Notes under the pieces: model-generated
The model's database searches: none
The model's input: the letters and a program-made list of their open reading frames with translations, nothing else
Told to the model about the DNA's origin: nothing
Part shown: in pieces, positions 1-11,254 of the stretch
Position numbering within the stretch: position 1 is the stretch's first letter
Layout of the letters: every line of letters starts with the position of its first letter
Made by a program: the position numbers and the translations under genes
DNA from: Thiotrichaceae bacterium UBA4486
GTDB lineage: Bacteria; Pseudomonadota; Gammaproteobacteria; Eutrophobiales; Eutrophobiaceae
Assembly (NCBI GenBank): GCA_002389045.1
Contig: DGNS01000005.1
Coordinates: forward strand, 106,288-170,287
DNA: 64,000 bases
Reading direction: 5' to 3'

Positions 1-1
1 G

Positions 2-349
2 CGCCGCCTGGCGCGGATGATTGGGCTGGATGCCGATAACGATAGTGTATTTGCAACACAGGGCGGTCCTGAGACTGCCGCCTGGATCAGCAGCCAACAT
101 CTGCAATTGATCAGTAAACATGCGGAAAAGGTGGCCGCTCACCTGGCGTTGTTGACCGGCGGGAATAGCGATAGTGTCATTGTTGGCGCAGGATGCGGCC
201 GATTTCTGGTCAGTAAAATTGCCAATGCATTACAATTCACTTATGTAGATTATGCAGAGATGGTTGATTGCCCCGTCGATATTCAATGTATTGTTGCTGA
301 CTGCGCGGCTGCCGTTGCCGTGGCGCAACTGAAGAGGATGGCTGATTGA
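2..349 (+). CDS. MfnF-like protein, hydantoinase/oxoprolinase-type (C-terminal part)
   Basis: The reading frame is open from the first bases of the window, so this is the 3' end of a gene that starts upstream; the first internal Met is at position 17. The visible ~115 residues include V-G-A-G-C-G-R-F-L, a Gly-rich segment like the ATP-binding C-terminal lobe of the hydantoinase/oxoprolinase (actin-like) fold. In bacteria with tetrahydromethanopterin-linked C1 transfer, such a protein is homologous to archaeal MfnF, which joins the furan and glutamyl-tyramine parts of methanofuran. The assignment leans on the neighbours: the TGA overlaps the TTG start of pabB, and an MfnE-like kinase follows. 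From the fragment alone only the fold family is fairly clear. Confidence 0.6.
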   Translation, partial: RRLARMIGLDADNDSVFATQGGPETAAWISSQHLQLISKHAEKVAAHLALLTGGNSDSVIVGAGCGRFLVSKIANALQFTYVDYAEMVDCPVDIQCIVADCAAAVAVAQLKRMAD

Positions 350-1731
350 AGCAAAAACTCACCGAGTTGCCGTATTACCGTGATTCCGCGGGGTTGTTCG
401 CGGTGCTTGCCAATGAACCCTGGAGTATTTTCCTGGACAGCGGTCATCCGGCACGGTATCCCGGGCGTTACGACATCATAGCCGCTCGCCCCTATGTGAC
501 CCTGGTAACCCGCGGTTCTGAAACACGTGTTACCGAACGCAATACTGATTTTATCAGCGCCGATGACCCGTTCGAACTGGTAAAATCCTACCTCGGGCCA
601 CAGGTCAAGAACCTGTCGGGGCTGCCTTTTTGCGGCGGCGCCATGGGTTATTTTGCCTATGACCTCGGTCGCCGTATCGAATCCCTGCCCGAACAGGCCC
701 AGCATGATATTGATGTGCCGGACATGGCCATCGGCATCTATGACTGGGCGGTGATCGTGGATCACCAGTTACGGCGAACCTGGCTGTACAGCATGGGTAA
801 GGATGAGCGAACCCTTGCGAACTGGAATGACTTGCAGGGGATTTTCCAGAGCAATGCGGCTGCCGAAGAACAGGGCATCACGGTCACCGGGGGCATCAAT
901 ACCAATTTTGACAAGGAGCACTACGCCCAGGCCTTTCACAGGATCAAGCAGTACATCCGCGCCGGTGATTGCTACCAGGTCAACCTGGCGCAGCGCTTCG
1001 ATGTTGGCATCAGTGGATCCGCCTGGCGTGTTTACCGGGAACTGCGGCGTCTGAACCCGGCTCCCTTTGCTGCATTCATGAACCTGGATGGTTGCGCCGT
1101 GCTCAGTACATCACCTGAACGTTTTCTCAAGGTCACCGACGGCGTGGTTGAGACCAAGCCTATCAAGGGTACCCGGCGACGTTCCGGCTTCGCCTTCGAG
1201 GACAGTGAACTGGCCCGGGAATTACTGGAGAGCGAAAAGGACCGTGCGGAAAACCTCATGATTGTGGATCTGCTGCGAAACGACCTGGGCAAGAATTGCA
1301 AAACCGGCAGCATTGCCGTACCCAAGCTCTATGCGCTGGAGAGTTATGCCACGGTGCATCACCTGGTCAGCACTGTTACCGGCAGGCTGGCAAAAAACCG
1401 TCATGCCATTGATTTGTTGCGCGGCTGCTTTCCGGGTGGCTCCATAACCGGTGCGCCGAAACACCGGGCCATGCAGATCATCGAGGAACTGGAGCCGCAC
1501 CGGCGTACGGTTTACTGCGGCAGCATCGGTTATATCGGCTGTGATGGTAATATGGATACCAACATTGCCATCCGCACCCTGGTTTATATACAGGAGCATG
1601 TCTATGGCTGGGCCGGTGGTGGCATCGTTGCGGATTCCAGGATGGCGGCGGAATACCAGGAATGTTTTGACAAGGCGGCAGCCATGTTAAAGCTGTTCCA
1701 GAGCAAGTATATCCAGGATGTGGGTAGTTAA
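346..1731 (+). CDS. pabB: Aminodeoxychorismate synthase component I
   Basis: Chorismate-utilising enzyme of 461 aa that converts chorismate plus ammonia to 4-amino-4-deoxychorismate, the precursor of p-aminobenzoate. Residues 272-276 read P-I-K-G-T; the Lys at 274 is the nucleophile typical of PabB, whereas anthranilate synthase TrpE has Ala there. Other family signatures are A-E-N-L-M-I-V-D-L-L-R-N-D near 301-313 and G-G-S-I-T-G-A-P-K near 364-372. The start is TTG, overlapping the TGA of the upstream gene, which indicates translational coupling. p-Aminobenzoate feeds both folate and tetrahydromethanopterin, so placement between MfnF- and MfnE-like genes suggests supply to the C1 cofactor. 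No fused glutaminase (PabA) domain is present. Confidence 0.93.
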   Translation: MKQKLTELPYYRDSAGLFAVLANEPWSIFLDSGHPARYPGRYDIIAARPYVTLVTRGSETRVTERNTDFISADDPFELVKSYLGPQVKNLSGLPFCGGAMGYFAYDLGRRIESLPEQAQHDIDVPDMAIGIYDWAVIVDHQLRRTWLYSMGKDERTLANWNDLQGIFQSNAAAEEQGITVTGGINTNFDKEHYAQAFHRIKQYIRAGDCYQVNLAQRFDVGISGSAWRVYRELRRLNPAPFAAFMNLDGCAVLSTSPERFLKVTDGVVETKPIKGTRRRSGFAFEDSELARELLESEKDRAENLMIVDLLRNDLGKNCKTGSIAVPKLYALESYATVHHLVSTVTGRLAKNRHAIDLLRGCFPGGSITGAPKHRAMQIIEELEPHRRTVYCGSIGYIGCDGNMDTNIAIRTLVYIQEHVYGWAGGGIVADSRMAAEYQECFDKAAAMLKLFQSKYIQDVGS

Positions 1732-2326
1732 ACTCGGCGGCAGCCTGCTGCAGGGACCCTGGCTCATGGAGTGGCTGCTGGCAATCAGGCGTTTTTCCGA
1801 CCGGAATGCAGTCGTAGTCACCGGCGGTGGTGCGTTCGCTGATCAGGTTCGCCTGGCCCAGGCCCGTACCGGCATGGATGACAGGCTGGCTCATCATCTG
1901 GCACTGATCGCCATGGAACAGGTTGCCTGGTTGTGTCATAGCATGGCGCCGTGGCTGGTACCTGTAAGGGACCGACGACAACTGGCTGAGGTGCAATCCC
2001 GTGGAGATATCGCTGTACTTTTGCCGACGCATTTTCTTGCTACTGAAACCGGTTTACCACGGGACTGGTCACTGACCTCGGACAGTATCGCGGCCTGGTT
2101 TGCTGCAGCAACCAACGCGGAACATCTCTGTATCGTCAAGTCCTGCGCCTTACCCGCACACTTTACTACGACAGCAGAACTCGAACATGCCGGGATCGTT
2201 GACGCAGCGTTTCCGGTTCTGGTGCAATCATTTCACGGTGATATCCGTTTCTACACGGCGGCACATGTCTGTACATTTCTTTCCGACATCAATCGTACCA
2301 GCATGTCTGACCCGTTACCGCTCTGA
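1718..2326 (+). CDS. Amino acid kinase family protein, MfnE-like
   Basis: Small amino-acid-kinase-fold protein of 202 aa. It begins with the phosphate-binding V-K-L-G-G-S motif (residues 4-9) and has a V-V-T-G-G-G-A-F segment near 32-39. Archaeal MfnE belongs to this family and phosphorylates 5-(aminomethyl)-3-furanmethanol phosphate in methanofuran synthesis; homologues sit in the C1-cofactor clusters of methylotrophs, where they are often annotated as pyrroline-carboxylate-synthetase-like. The ATG lies 14 nt inside the end of pabB, so the three genes form one coupled unit. The family is clear; the exact substrate is inferred from context. Confidence 0.7.
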   Translation: MWVVKLGGSLLQGPWLMEWLLAIRRFSDRNAVVVTGGGAFADQVRLAQARTGMDDRLAHHLALIAMEQVAWLCHSMAPWLVPVRDRRQLAEVQSRGDIAVLLPTHFLATETGLPRDWSLTSDSIAAWFAAATNAEHLCIVKSCALPAHFTTTAELEHAGIVDAAFPVLVQSFHGDIRFYTAAHVCTFLSDINRTSMSDPLPL

Positions 2327-2380
2327 GCAGTACAGCGGCCACGGTCATCATCCGCAGCGCCTGAAATACGGTACCCGCTC

Positions 2381-2407
2381 TAAAGGATTATCAGACTCCG
2401 TCGATAA
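2381..2407 (+). promoter_or_regulatory. Sigma-28 (FliA)-type promoter for the chemotaxis receptor gene
   Basis: TAAA at 2381-2384, exactly 15 nt, then GTCGATAA at 2400-2407. The enterobacterial FliA consensus is TAAA-N15-GCCGATAA, so only one base differs. It lies 84 nt upstream of the receptor ATG, which fits flagellar-class control. Confidence 0.75.
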
Positions 2408-2491
2408 GGTACGACAAGCAACGGGCAATCTGAGACCGGAAATCATGATGCCACACTAGATTTTGACGACCGTGACGCTGGAGGCACAGGA

Positions 2492-3682
2492 ATGGAAAAG
2501 CTATTAAAACAATTCAATCTGACCCGACAATTCTATATCCTGGCGGGTATCGGCATTTTAACCAACCTGGCTCTGCTTTTTGTGGCCACGGATCCCGTTA
2601 CAAATTTCACCGCCTATATCAACGAGTTCGTAGTGAGCATGGTCTCAGTGGCGATGCTTGTAGCCATGTCGGTTTACATGGGCAGGCATAACAGACGCCG
2701 TGCCGAAACCGTTGTCGGCGCCATGAACGCCATTGCCAAGGGTGACCTGACCAAGAAAATCACCGTGCTCGGCAAGGATGAGTTTGCCTGGATGTGCTGG
2801 GAATACACCTGTGCCCGCAAGGGGTTTACAGAAGTGGTCCAGAGCATCAAGGGTAATGCGACCCAGCTGGCTGCTGCCGCGGAAGAACTTTCCACGATTA
2901 CCGAGCAGAGCTCCAAGGGCGTCGTGCGCCAACAGAGTGAAACCCAGCAGGTGGCCACGGCCATGAACGAGATGTCGGCCACCGTGCAGGAAGTCGCCAG
3001 AAACGCAGCCAGCGCGGCGACCGCGGCCGCCGAGGCGGATGAACAGGCAAAGAACGGTCATACGGTTGTAAATGACACCGTGACCACGATCACCGCCCTG
3101 GCCGAAGAAGTCTCACGGACCTCTGATGTCATCGAGAAACTCAAAGGCGACAGCATCAGTATCGGCGCGGTACTGGATGTGATTCGGGATATCGCCGAGC
3201 AAACCAACCTGCTGGCCCTTAACGCGGCCATCGAGGCGGCACGGGCAGGTGAACAGGGGCGGGGATTTGCCGTCGTTGCCGACGAAGTCCGTACCCTGGC
3301 CAGTCGTACCCAGCAGTCCACGCAGGAGATCAACGGCATGATCGAACGCCTGCAATCCGGCGCCAATGAAGCCGTGATAGCCATGGAGCAGGGTCGTAAC
3401 AAGGCCGAAGCCACGGTCGAACAGGCGCAAAAAGCCGGTCAGGCACTCAACGCCATCACCGAGGTGGTCTACAACATAAAGGCCATGAATATGCAGATTG
3501 CCAGTGCGGCGGATGAGCAGAGTTCTACGGCTGAAGAAATTAACCGCAATATCGTCAATATCAGTGAGGTTGCGGATGAGACAGCCGGGGGCGCCCAGCA
3601 AACGGCGAATGCCAGTGATGAACTGGCCCGACTGGCAGTGGATTTACAGGAAAAAGTATCCCGGTTCCAGATCCTCGACTGA
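2492..3682 (+). CDS. Methyl-accepting chemotaxis protein without a periplasmic sensor
   Basis: Chemoreceptor of 396 aa. Two hydrophobic segments (about 16-33 and 44-63) are separated by only ~10 residues, so there is almost no periplasmic domain. A HAMP-like linker follows (about 64-115), then the cytoplasmic signalling coiled coil. The hairpin tip is typical: [20 protein letters not shown] near 232-251, followed by [12 protein letters not shown]. It should signal to CheA/CheW at the membrane, sensing a cytoplasmic or membrane cue such as redox or energy state. A GGAGG ribosome site lies just upstream of the ATG, and a sigma-28-type promoter lies 84 nt upstream. Confidence 0.93.
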   Translation: MEKLLKQFNLTRQFYILAGIGILTNLALLFVATDPVTNFTAYINEFVVSMVSVAMLVAMSVYMGRHNRRRAETVVGAMNAIAKGDLTKKITVLGKDEFAWMCWEYTCARKGFTEVVQSIKGNATQLAAAAEELSTITEQSSKGVVRQQSETQQVATAMNEMSATVQEVARNAASAATAAAEADEQAKNGHTVVNDTVTTITALAEEVSRTSDVIEKLKGDSISIGAVLDVIRDIAEQTNLLALNAAIEAARAGEQGRGFAVVADEVRTLASRTQQSTQEINGMIERLQSGANEAVIAMEQGRNKAEATVEQAQKAGQALNAITEVVYNIKAMNMQIASAADEQSSTAEEINRNIVNISEVADETAGGAQQTANASDELARLAVDLQEKVSRFQILD

Positions 3683-3844
3683 TGACGTAACCACCGGTCC
3701 GGCTCGACCGGACCGGTGGTTATCCATGTTTTCGATGGCTTTTCTGGCTGCATCAGGGCCGAAGTCCAGGGCGATGCGATAGCAGTCAAGCCAATTGTGA
3801 GTAGGCTCCTGGCTGTAATCCTGCAAGTATTGATAGTGTTCCAT
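3644..3844 (-). CDS. Small protein of unknown function downstream of nrdB
   Basis: An open frame of 66 aa from an ATG at 3844 with a GGAG Shine-Dalgarno 8 nt upstream. The first ~45 residues look protein-like, with aromatic and acidic residues mixed ([10 protein letters not shown]) and a helical A-R-K-A-I-E-N-M stretch. The last ~20 residues are encoded by the hairpin and the 3' end of the convergent chemoreceptor gene, so the C-terminus may not be conserved. It lies ~175 nt downstream of nrdB on the same strand. No family is recognised. The ribosome site makes it plausible but unproven. Confidence 0.45.
   Translation of the reverse strand: MEHYQYLQDYSQEPTHNWLDCYRIALDFGPDAARKAIENMDNHRSGRAGPVVTSSVEDLEPGYFFL
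3689..3721. terminator. Strong hairpin at the chemoreceptor 3' end, possible bidirectional terminator
   Basis: A perfect 14-bp GC-rich inverted repeat (arms 3689-3702 and 3708-3721) with a 5-nt loop starts a few bases after the receptor stop codon. No T-run follows on either strand, so it is not a textbook intrinsic terminator. It also lies within the small minus-strand ORF. Confidence 0.5.
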
Positions 3845-3931
3845 TTTCAAAACTCCACTTCAGTTAGCAATAATTTAATGCCTGGTCAGCCCGGCGCGGC
3901 AGTCAAGTGCCGGGATTGATCGAATAAGAAG

Positions 3932-3965
3932 GCCTGGCATCCGGAAGAGGCTGGAGATGCCAGGC
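3932..3965 (-). terminator. Hairpin downstream of nrdB, weak terminator candidate
   Basis: A perfect 10-bp inverted repeat (3932-3941 with 3956-3965, 14-nt loop) lies ~54 nt past the nrdB stop. No clear T-tract follows on the minus strand, so it may equally be an RNA-stabilising stem. Confidence 0.35.
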
Positions 3966-4018
3966 AATAGCCGAGCTCCTTCTCGACTTCCCGCTAAGAC
4001 AGTTGTTGTCCGTGTTCA

Positions 4019-5161
4019 TTAATCCCAATTCAACGCCCCCCCGGTCTGGTACTCGGTGACACGGGTCTCAAAAAAGTTTTTCTCCTTGCGCAGGTTAGCC
4101 TGCTCGTCGAGCCAGGGCAGTGTGGCTTCGGCACCAGGGAACGGGACTTCCATACCCAGTTGCTGGGCGCGGCGGTTGGCAATGAAACGGAACTGGCCGA
4201 TGTGGGTCTCGGCCGAGTAACCGAGGATCGGATCCTTGAGCACGTAATTCGCGTAAATACTTTCGGCGGCATCGGCTTCTTCCCACATGGTGCGCACGCA
4301 ACTGGCCGAGGGTTTGACCTTTTCCTCGTGCATGATCTGTTTGACCACGCGGATACCGAAGGAAGCATGCATTACTTCGTCACGCATGATGTATTGCAAC
4401 TGCTCCGCCGTGCCTTTCATCAGGCCGCGACGCTGCAGGGCAAAAATGGGGCTGAAACCGTTGTAGAACCAGCAGCCTTCAAAAACGGCAGCAAAGAACA
4501 TGTAGGAGATGATGAAGTTGTCGAGTTCATCGGGATCGCGCAGGTCGATGTCGGAGCGCAGCACCGAGTTGAGACGATCATTGGCCAGCTTGATTTTCTG
4601 GTTGATCTCCGGAACCACGCGGTAACGGTTGTAGATCTCGCCCTGGTCCAGTCCGATGGACTCGATGCAGTGCTGGTAGGTCCAGGTATGCAGCGCTTCC
4701 TCGTAGACCTGGCGGGCCTGGTATATCTGCAATTCCGGTGCGCTCATCTTTTCCATAACCGCAAGGCCGATGTTACGCATGGCCAGAATGTCCGAGGTGG
4801 TCAGATAAGCCAGAACGTTTTCATAGACATGACGTTCTTCCAGAGTCAGCTTGTGCCGGTAGTCGTGAACGTCCTGGGCCATGTTGATATCCAGCGGTGT
4901 CCAGTGGTTCTTGTTGGCATTGAGAAAGTAATTCCAGGCCCACGGGTATTTGAACGGCGCCAGCTGGTTGATATCGGTCATGCCGTTGATGACACGCTTG
5001 TCATCGGGATTGATGGGCAGCGACGGCGGGTTGGTATCGGTGATGAGATCGGCTGTGCTGTCGGCAGTTACATTATCTATCCCGTCCATTTGCAGGTGAG
5101 TCTGCATGGCCCCGGTATTGTCGGGTGAGGTGGATGAGAGAGGGTTATCCCAGTTCAACAT
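4019..5161 (-). CDS. nrdB: Class Ia ribonucleotide reductase, beta (radical) subunit
   Basis: NrdB of 380 aa, which carries the diiron-tyrosyl radical cofactor that initiates ribonucleotide reduction in NrdA. The metal-site residues are readable: E155-x-x-H158 followed by the radical Tyr at 162 (E-A-L-H-T-W-T-Y), E228 in F-E-G-C-W, and E262-x-x-H265 in D-E-V-M-H; Asp97 is the likely first ligand. The presence of Tyr and Glu ligands supports class Ia rather than a Tyr-less class Ic. AGGAG lies 7 nt before the ATG. The gene starts 23 nt after nrdA, so the two are co-transcribed. Confidence 0.97.
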   Translation of the reverse strand: MLNWDNPLSSTSPDNTGAMQTHLQMDGIDNVTADSTADLITDTNPPSLPINPDDKRVINGMTDINQLAPFKYPWAWNYFLNANKNHWTPLDINMAQDVHDYRHKLTLEERHVYENVLAYLTTSDILAMRNIGLAVMEKMSAPELQIYQARQVYEEALHTWTYQHCIESIGLDQGEIYNRYRVVPEINQKIKLANDRLNSVLRSDIDLRDPDELDNFIISYMFFAAVFEGCWFYNGFSPIFALQRRGLMKGTAEQLQYIMRDEVMHASFGIRVVKQIMHEEKVKPSASCVRTMWEEADAAESIYANYVLKDPILGYSAETHIGQFRFIANRRAQQLGMEVPFPGAEATLPWLDEQANLRKEKNFFETRVTEYQTGGALNWD

Positions 5162-5184
5162 AGTTTACTCCTGAATCATTCCGG

Positions 5185-8058
<2,874 letters not shown>

Positions 8059-8164
8059 TTACCCCTCCAACAACTGATGTTTTTGTATTTTTGTACGTTC
8101 TGATCGATATTCTCACGCTGCCCGGATTGCTTCGATCCGGTGCTCGCGTTCAATAGTGGATCAA

Positions 8165-8193
8165 TGTATAGCACCACAATAGAATGTGGTCAA
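8165..8193 (-). promoter_or_regulatory. Sigma-70-type promoter of nrdAB
   Basis: On the minus strand a -35 TTGACC (8193-8188), a 17-nt spacer and a -10 TATACA (8170-8165) precede nrdA, giving an expected start near 8158 and a ~100-nt leader. The spacer contains one of the two NrdR boxes. Confidence 0.75.
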
Positions 8194-8221
8194 GGCCGGA
8201 TAGGTACACTATATCATGTGG
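8174..8221. promoter_or_regulatory. Tandem NrdR boxes
   Basis: Two 16-bp imperfect palindromes resembling the NrdR consensus ACACWATATATWGTGT lie at 8174-8189 and 8206-8221. Their starts are 32 bp apart, about three helical turns, the usual spacing for cooperative NrdR binding. One box sits between -35 and -10 and the other just upstream of the -35, so NrdR should block RNA polymerase directly. Confidence 0.8.
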
Positions 8222-8250
8222 ATTGAACTGTTAAGAACATTGGAATGAGC

Positions 8251-8259
8251 TGTGGATAA
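8251..8259. promoter_or_regulatory. Perfect DnaA box upstream of the nrdAB promoter
   Basis: TGTGGATAA, the exact complement of the DnaA box TTATCCACA, lies ~58 bp upstream of the -35. DnaA control of nrdAB is established in E. coli. A single 9-mer can occur by chance, but its position supports a role. The rest of 8059-8431 holds only the promoter and the NrdR boxes. Confidence 0.55.
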
Positions 8260-8431
8260 GTTGCGTATAAAAAATACCTGTGTAAAGGCGAAAAATGATC
8301 TCAAGAATATTCAGTAACTTAATGAAAGCACAGGAAGAATGCCTGCTTTATGGCATAGCTGATGCATAATCCGGTTTAGAATCGAAAAAAAACATTTTGT
8401 TGCGGCCGGCCAGGGCGGCAATCGGGCCGTG

Positions 8432-9361
8432 TTACTGCAAGGTCAATTCGGATTTGTTCGGGGTGGAGACATCGACACTGACCATCACCAGGGTGGTTTT
8501 GCCGTCATATTCTTCCAGCATGCGCACCGTTTCACGCATCATCATTGCCTCACCGCTTTTGGTGATTTTACGCAATTCCCAGCGATGCAATCGGCGCGGA
8601 TCATCAATAGTCTCACGTATATACTGGCGGGCCAGGTTACGATCATCCCGGTGATACAGCTCGGTGATCGATTGCTTAAGCAGTTCGCTGCGCTCGTAGC
8701 CGAGCAAATAGGCGCCAAAGCGGTTCACCGAGATTATCTGGCCCCTGGCATTCAGTTTCATATAAACCGCGGGCGTATTGTTGTAGAGGTCCTCGAATTT
8801 TTTTTCACTGATATGCAGCGCTTTTTCGGTCTCGATGCGGGTATCCATCTCGGATTCAAGATTGGCGCGGGCCAGCTCGTAAGCGACTTCCTTGTTGATG
8901 ACTTCACGCTCGAGATTTCTCCTGTGTTCGGACATGGTGTCATTCATGGATTTCAGTGCCAATTGGGTCTCGATGCGGGCAATCATCACGGGCAGGGTGC
9001 CGGGTTTGATGATGTAGTCATTGGCGCCGGCTTCGAAACTTACCACGATGTCGGTCACGTCCTCACTGACGGTGAGCATGATTACCGGTAACTGCAAGGG
9101 GGAATATTTTTCGCGGATGTTTTTTAATACCTTGATGCCCGAGGTTTCCGGCATCATCAGGTCGAGAAAGACCAGATCGAAAGTCTGGTGCTCGAGCAGC
9201 GTCAGCGCCTCACTGCCGTCGCGGAGGGTGGTGACCTGGTAGTTTTTCGATTTCAGAAAGGTCGCGATGGTCCGGCAGACGGTCGCATCGTCGTCTACAA
9301 CCAGTATCGCTGCCGGGCGTATGGTCTGTTCATCATCAAGGTGGGAGATGGGAAGAGGCAC
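8432..9361 (-). CDS. Response regulator with REC and PAS domains, no output domain
   Basis: Signalling protein of 309 aa. The N-terminal receiver (about 17-135) has the acidic pair D23-D24, phospho-acceptor D67 in F-L-D-L-M-M-P, T97 and K119. A coiled-coil linker (about 135-185) leads to a PAS/PAC domain (about 187-300) with a typical Y-N-N-T-P-A-V-Y-M-K-L-N start. The chain ends there, with no kinase, GGDEF, EAL or DNA-binding module. The start is GTG with no strong ribosome site, so it could lie slightly elsewhere. It may be a single-domain adaptor in a multistep phosphorelay. Confidence 0.85.
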   Translation of the reverse strand: MPLPISHLDDEQTIRPAAILVVDDDATVCRTIATFLKSKNYQVTTLRDGSEALTLLEHQTFDLVFLDLMMPETSGIKVLKNIREKYSPLQLPVIMLTVSEDVTDIVVSFEAGANDYIIKPGTLPVMIARIETQLALKSMNDTMSEHRRNLEREVINKEVAYELARANLESEMDTRIETEKALHISEKKFEDLYNNTPAVYMKLNARGQIISVNRFGAYLLGYERSELLKQSITELYHRDDRNLARQYIRETIDDPRRLHRWELRKITKSGEAMMMRETVRMLEEYDGKTTLVMVSVDVSTPNKSELTLQ

Positions 9362-9371
9362 GGATCAGCAT

Positions 9372-9611
9372 TCAGAGTTTGCTATGCGTGCCATCACACA
9401 GGGGCGGTGTTGCAGAGTGTTTGCAGCCACAGAACCAGACGGTTTTCGTAGCCTCAGCCCTGAATTCCACCGGTGTGAAATCGGTATCGCTGTGTGAGCC
9501 ATCACAGAAAGGCTGGGTTTTGCTGCGCCCGCAGGCGCACCACCAATAACTTTTACCCGCTTCCACATCAACACTGAAAGGGGATTTTTGAGGGATTTCA
9601 GGTGTGCTCAT
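9372..9611 (-). CDS. CDGSH-type iron-sulfur protein with two cluster motifs
   Basis: A 79-aa protein with two CDGSH iron-sulfur modules: C-A-C-G-R-S-K-T-Q-P-F-C-D-G-S-H (about 25-40) and C-G-C-K-H-S-A-T-P-P-L-C-D-G-T-H (about 61-76). Each provides three Cys and one His, which bind a redox-active, acid-labile [2Fe-2S] cluster. There is no signal peptide or membrane anchor, so it is probably cytoplasmic. Bacterial members are linked to electron transfer or iron-sulfur homeostasis, but the partner is unknown here. It lies 10 nt upstream of the REC-PAS gene, so the two may share a transcript. Confidence 0.92.
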   Translation of the reverse strand: MSTPEIPQKSPFSVDVEAGKSYWWCACGRSKTQPFCDGSHSDTDFTPVEFRAEATKTVWFCGCKHSATPPLCDGTHSKL

Positions 9612-9830
9612 AAATCAGCTTATCCAAAAATATCATGTTCATATGAAGTCTGAATATATAACGAAAATATCACGAAATTCAAATAATTAATTAAACTATC
9701 TAAAATATTTCGAATAATATTTCATGCCGGGGATACTGGTGTGATTATCGAAAAACAGGACTGTCGTGTTGAATCGCGAGTTATTTCAGAGAGTTAAGAT
9801 CCGCCGTGAAGTATTGTCAATGCACAGGAT

Positions 9831-11096
9831 TTACCAGGATTGAATGCGCCTGGAACAATAAACCAGGGACAACAGTGCAGCGGACAGTGCGACCCCCTGG
9901 AGAATGTGAATCAGCCACAAACTCTTCAGTCCGGCCAGGGCGAAGAGCACGGTCATGACCAGGAACGTCAGCATGGCACAGTTTTGCACCAGGTTGCTGG
10001 CCGATATCACCCGGCCGAGCTGACCTTCGCGGGCATGATGCTGAATGAGAGTATTTAACGGAATGATAATGAAGCCACCCATCATGCCCCAGATAATAAA
10101 ATTCACCGACAGTCCGATGAGGCTGTGTAACTGCGGCAGAATCAACAAACAGCCGGTAATGCCGAAAGCCCCCACGGCCACCAGCCGCTGATCGATTTTA
10201 CGGCGTGACAAGAGGCCGGCAATGACTGAACCGACAACGATTCCAATACCGGCGCAGGCCAGCATGCCCTGGATAATCACGGTATTGGTGATAGCCATGA
10301 TTTCCTTGGCATACGCCGGGAAGGCCGCCAGCATGACCTGGGATATGGCCCAGAATATGGCCAGACCGATGACCGAGTAGAGTATGATCCGGCGTTCCAC
10401 TACCACCTGCAGGTTGAAACGCAAATACCCGCCACGCGTGTACTGACGCCAGTCGAAATGCATCTGCGTGTTCACCGGCTGGCGTTGGGGCATTTTCAGG
10501 GCCATGCCCACTTCCACCAGGCTGAACAGCACCAGGCACCAGCCGATGGGCGCAATCCGCTGTAACAATTCCCGCCTTGAAGTGTAGATATCACCCGCGA
10601 GAAAGGCTTCGAATAATACCGAGAATGCCAGGATCCCTGCCAGTATGGCGACCGTGGTAGTGGCCTGGACGATGCCATTGGCGCGCGCCAGGTGGCTGTC
10701 GCCAACGAGTTCCCGGATGTAGCCGTACTTGGCGGGTGAATAGATGGCGCTTTGTATGGCCAGCATCAGGGTCATGATGTAGGCCGGCCAGAACCAGCCG
10801 AGGTAATAAAAGAGGGTGATGAACAGGGTCAGGATGACGGCCACCACGGAAGTCATGAGCATCACCCGGTTCTTGGGGTACTTGTCGGAACAGAATCCTG
10901 CCGGCGACATGAGCAGGATGAAAGGCACCAGAATCAGCGCATTGACAACGGCGGTCAGAATCACCTGTTCGCGGCCGTCGTAGATCTTGAAGACGGTGTT
11001 CTGAATAATGATCTTGTGGCCGAGATCCACGAATGCGTTGAGGAACAGCAAAGCGATATAGGGCGTAAAGCCCTGGAAGCGAAATAAGTGCAGCAT
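9831..11096 (-). CDS. MFS transporter, LplT-like
   Basis: Polytopic membrane protein of 421 aa with about 12 hydrophobic helices. The N-terminal F-L-N-A-F-V-D-L-G-H-K segment and the loop P-A-G-F-C-S-D-K-Y-P-K-N-R after helix 2 match the pattern of the lysophospholipid transporter LplT and the MFS half of Aas-LplT fusions. LplT-type proteins flip lysophospholipids inward for reacylation; no acyltransferase domain is fused or adjacent here, so the substrate is uncertain. The gene appears monocistronic. Confidence 0.8.
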   Translation of the reverse strand: MLHLFRFQGFTPYIALLFLNAFVDLGHKIIIQNTVFKIYDGREQVILTAVVNALILVPFILLMSPAGFCSDKYPKNRVMLMTSVVAVILTLFITLFYYLGWFWPAYIMTLMLAIQSAIYSPAKYGYIRELVGDSHLARANGIVQATTTVAILAGILAFSVLFEAFLAGDIYTSRRELLQRIAPIGWCLVLFSLVEVGMALKMPQRQPVNTQMHFDWRQYTRGGYLRFNLQVVVERRIILYSVIGLAIFWAISQVMLAAFPAYAKEIMAITNTVIIQGMLACAGIGIVVGSVIAGLLSRRKIDQRLVAVGAFGITGCLLILPQLHSLIGLSVNFIIWGMMGGFIIIPLNTLIQHHAREGQLGRVISASNLVQNCAMLTFLVMTVLFALAGLKSLWLIHILQGVALSAALLSLVYCSRRIQSW

Positions 11097-11254
11097 GTCC
11101 GGGTATGTCCCAGGCCCCTGTGTTGGAAAGTCGCAAGGTAACCCAAACCGCGCGTGGTGACGAATTCCTTAAATCCGGGGTATCTGGAGCACTCACCCGG
11201 GCAACAGGAATGGCGGGCGGTGGTTTGATGATGGGGTTATATACGGATTACATA

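Noticed and set aside
2100..2459. A 119-codon plus-strand frame overlapping the MfnE-like gene
   Set aside because: Out of frame with a recognised kinase and crosses the sigma-28 promoter.
4160..5128. A 322-codon frame antisense to nrdB
   Set aside because: The nrdB frame has all metal ligands; this one has no recognisable features.
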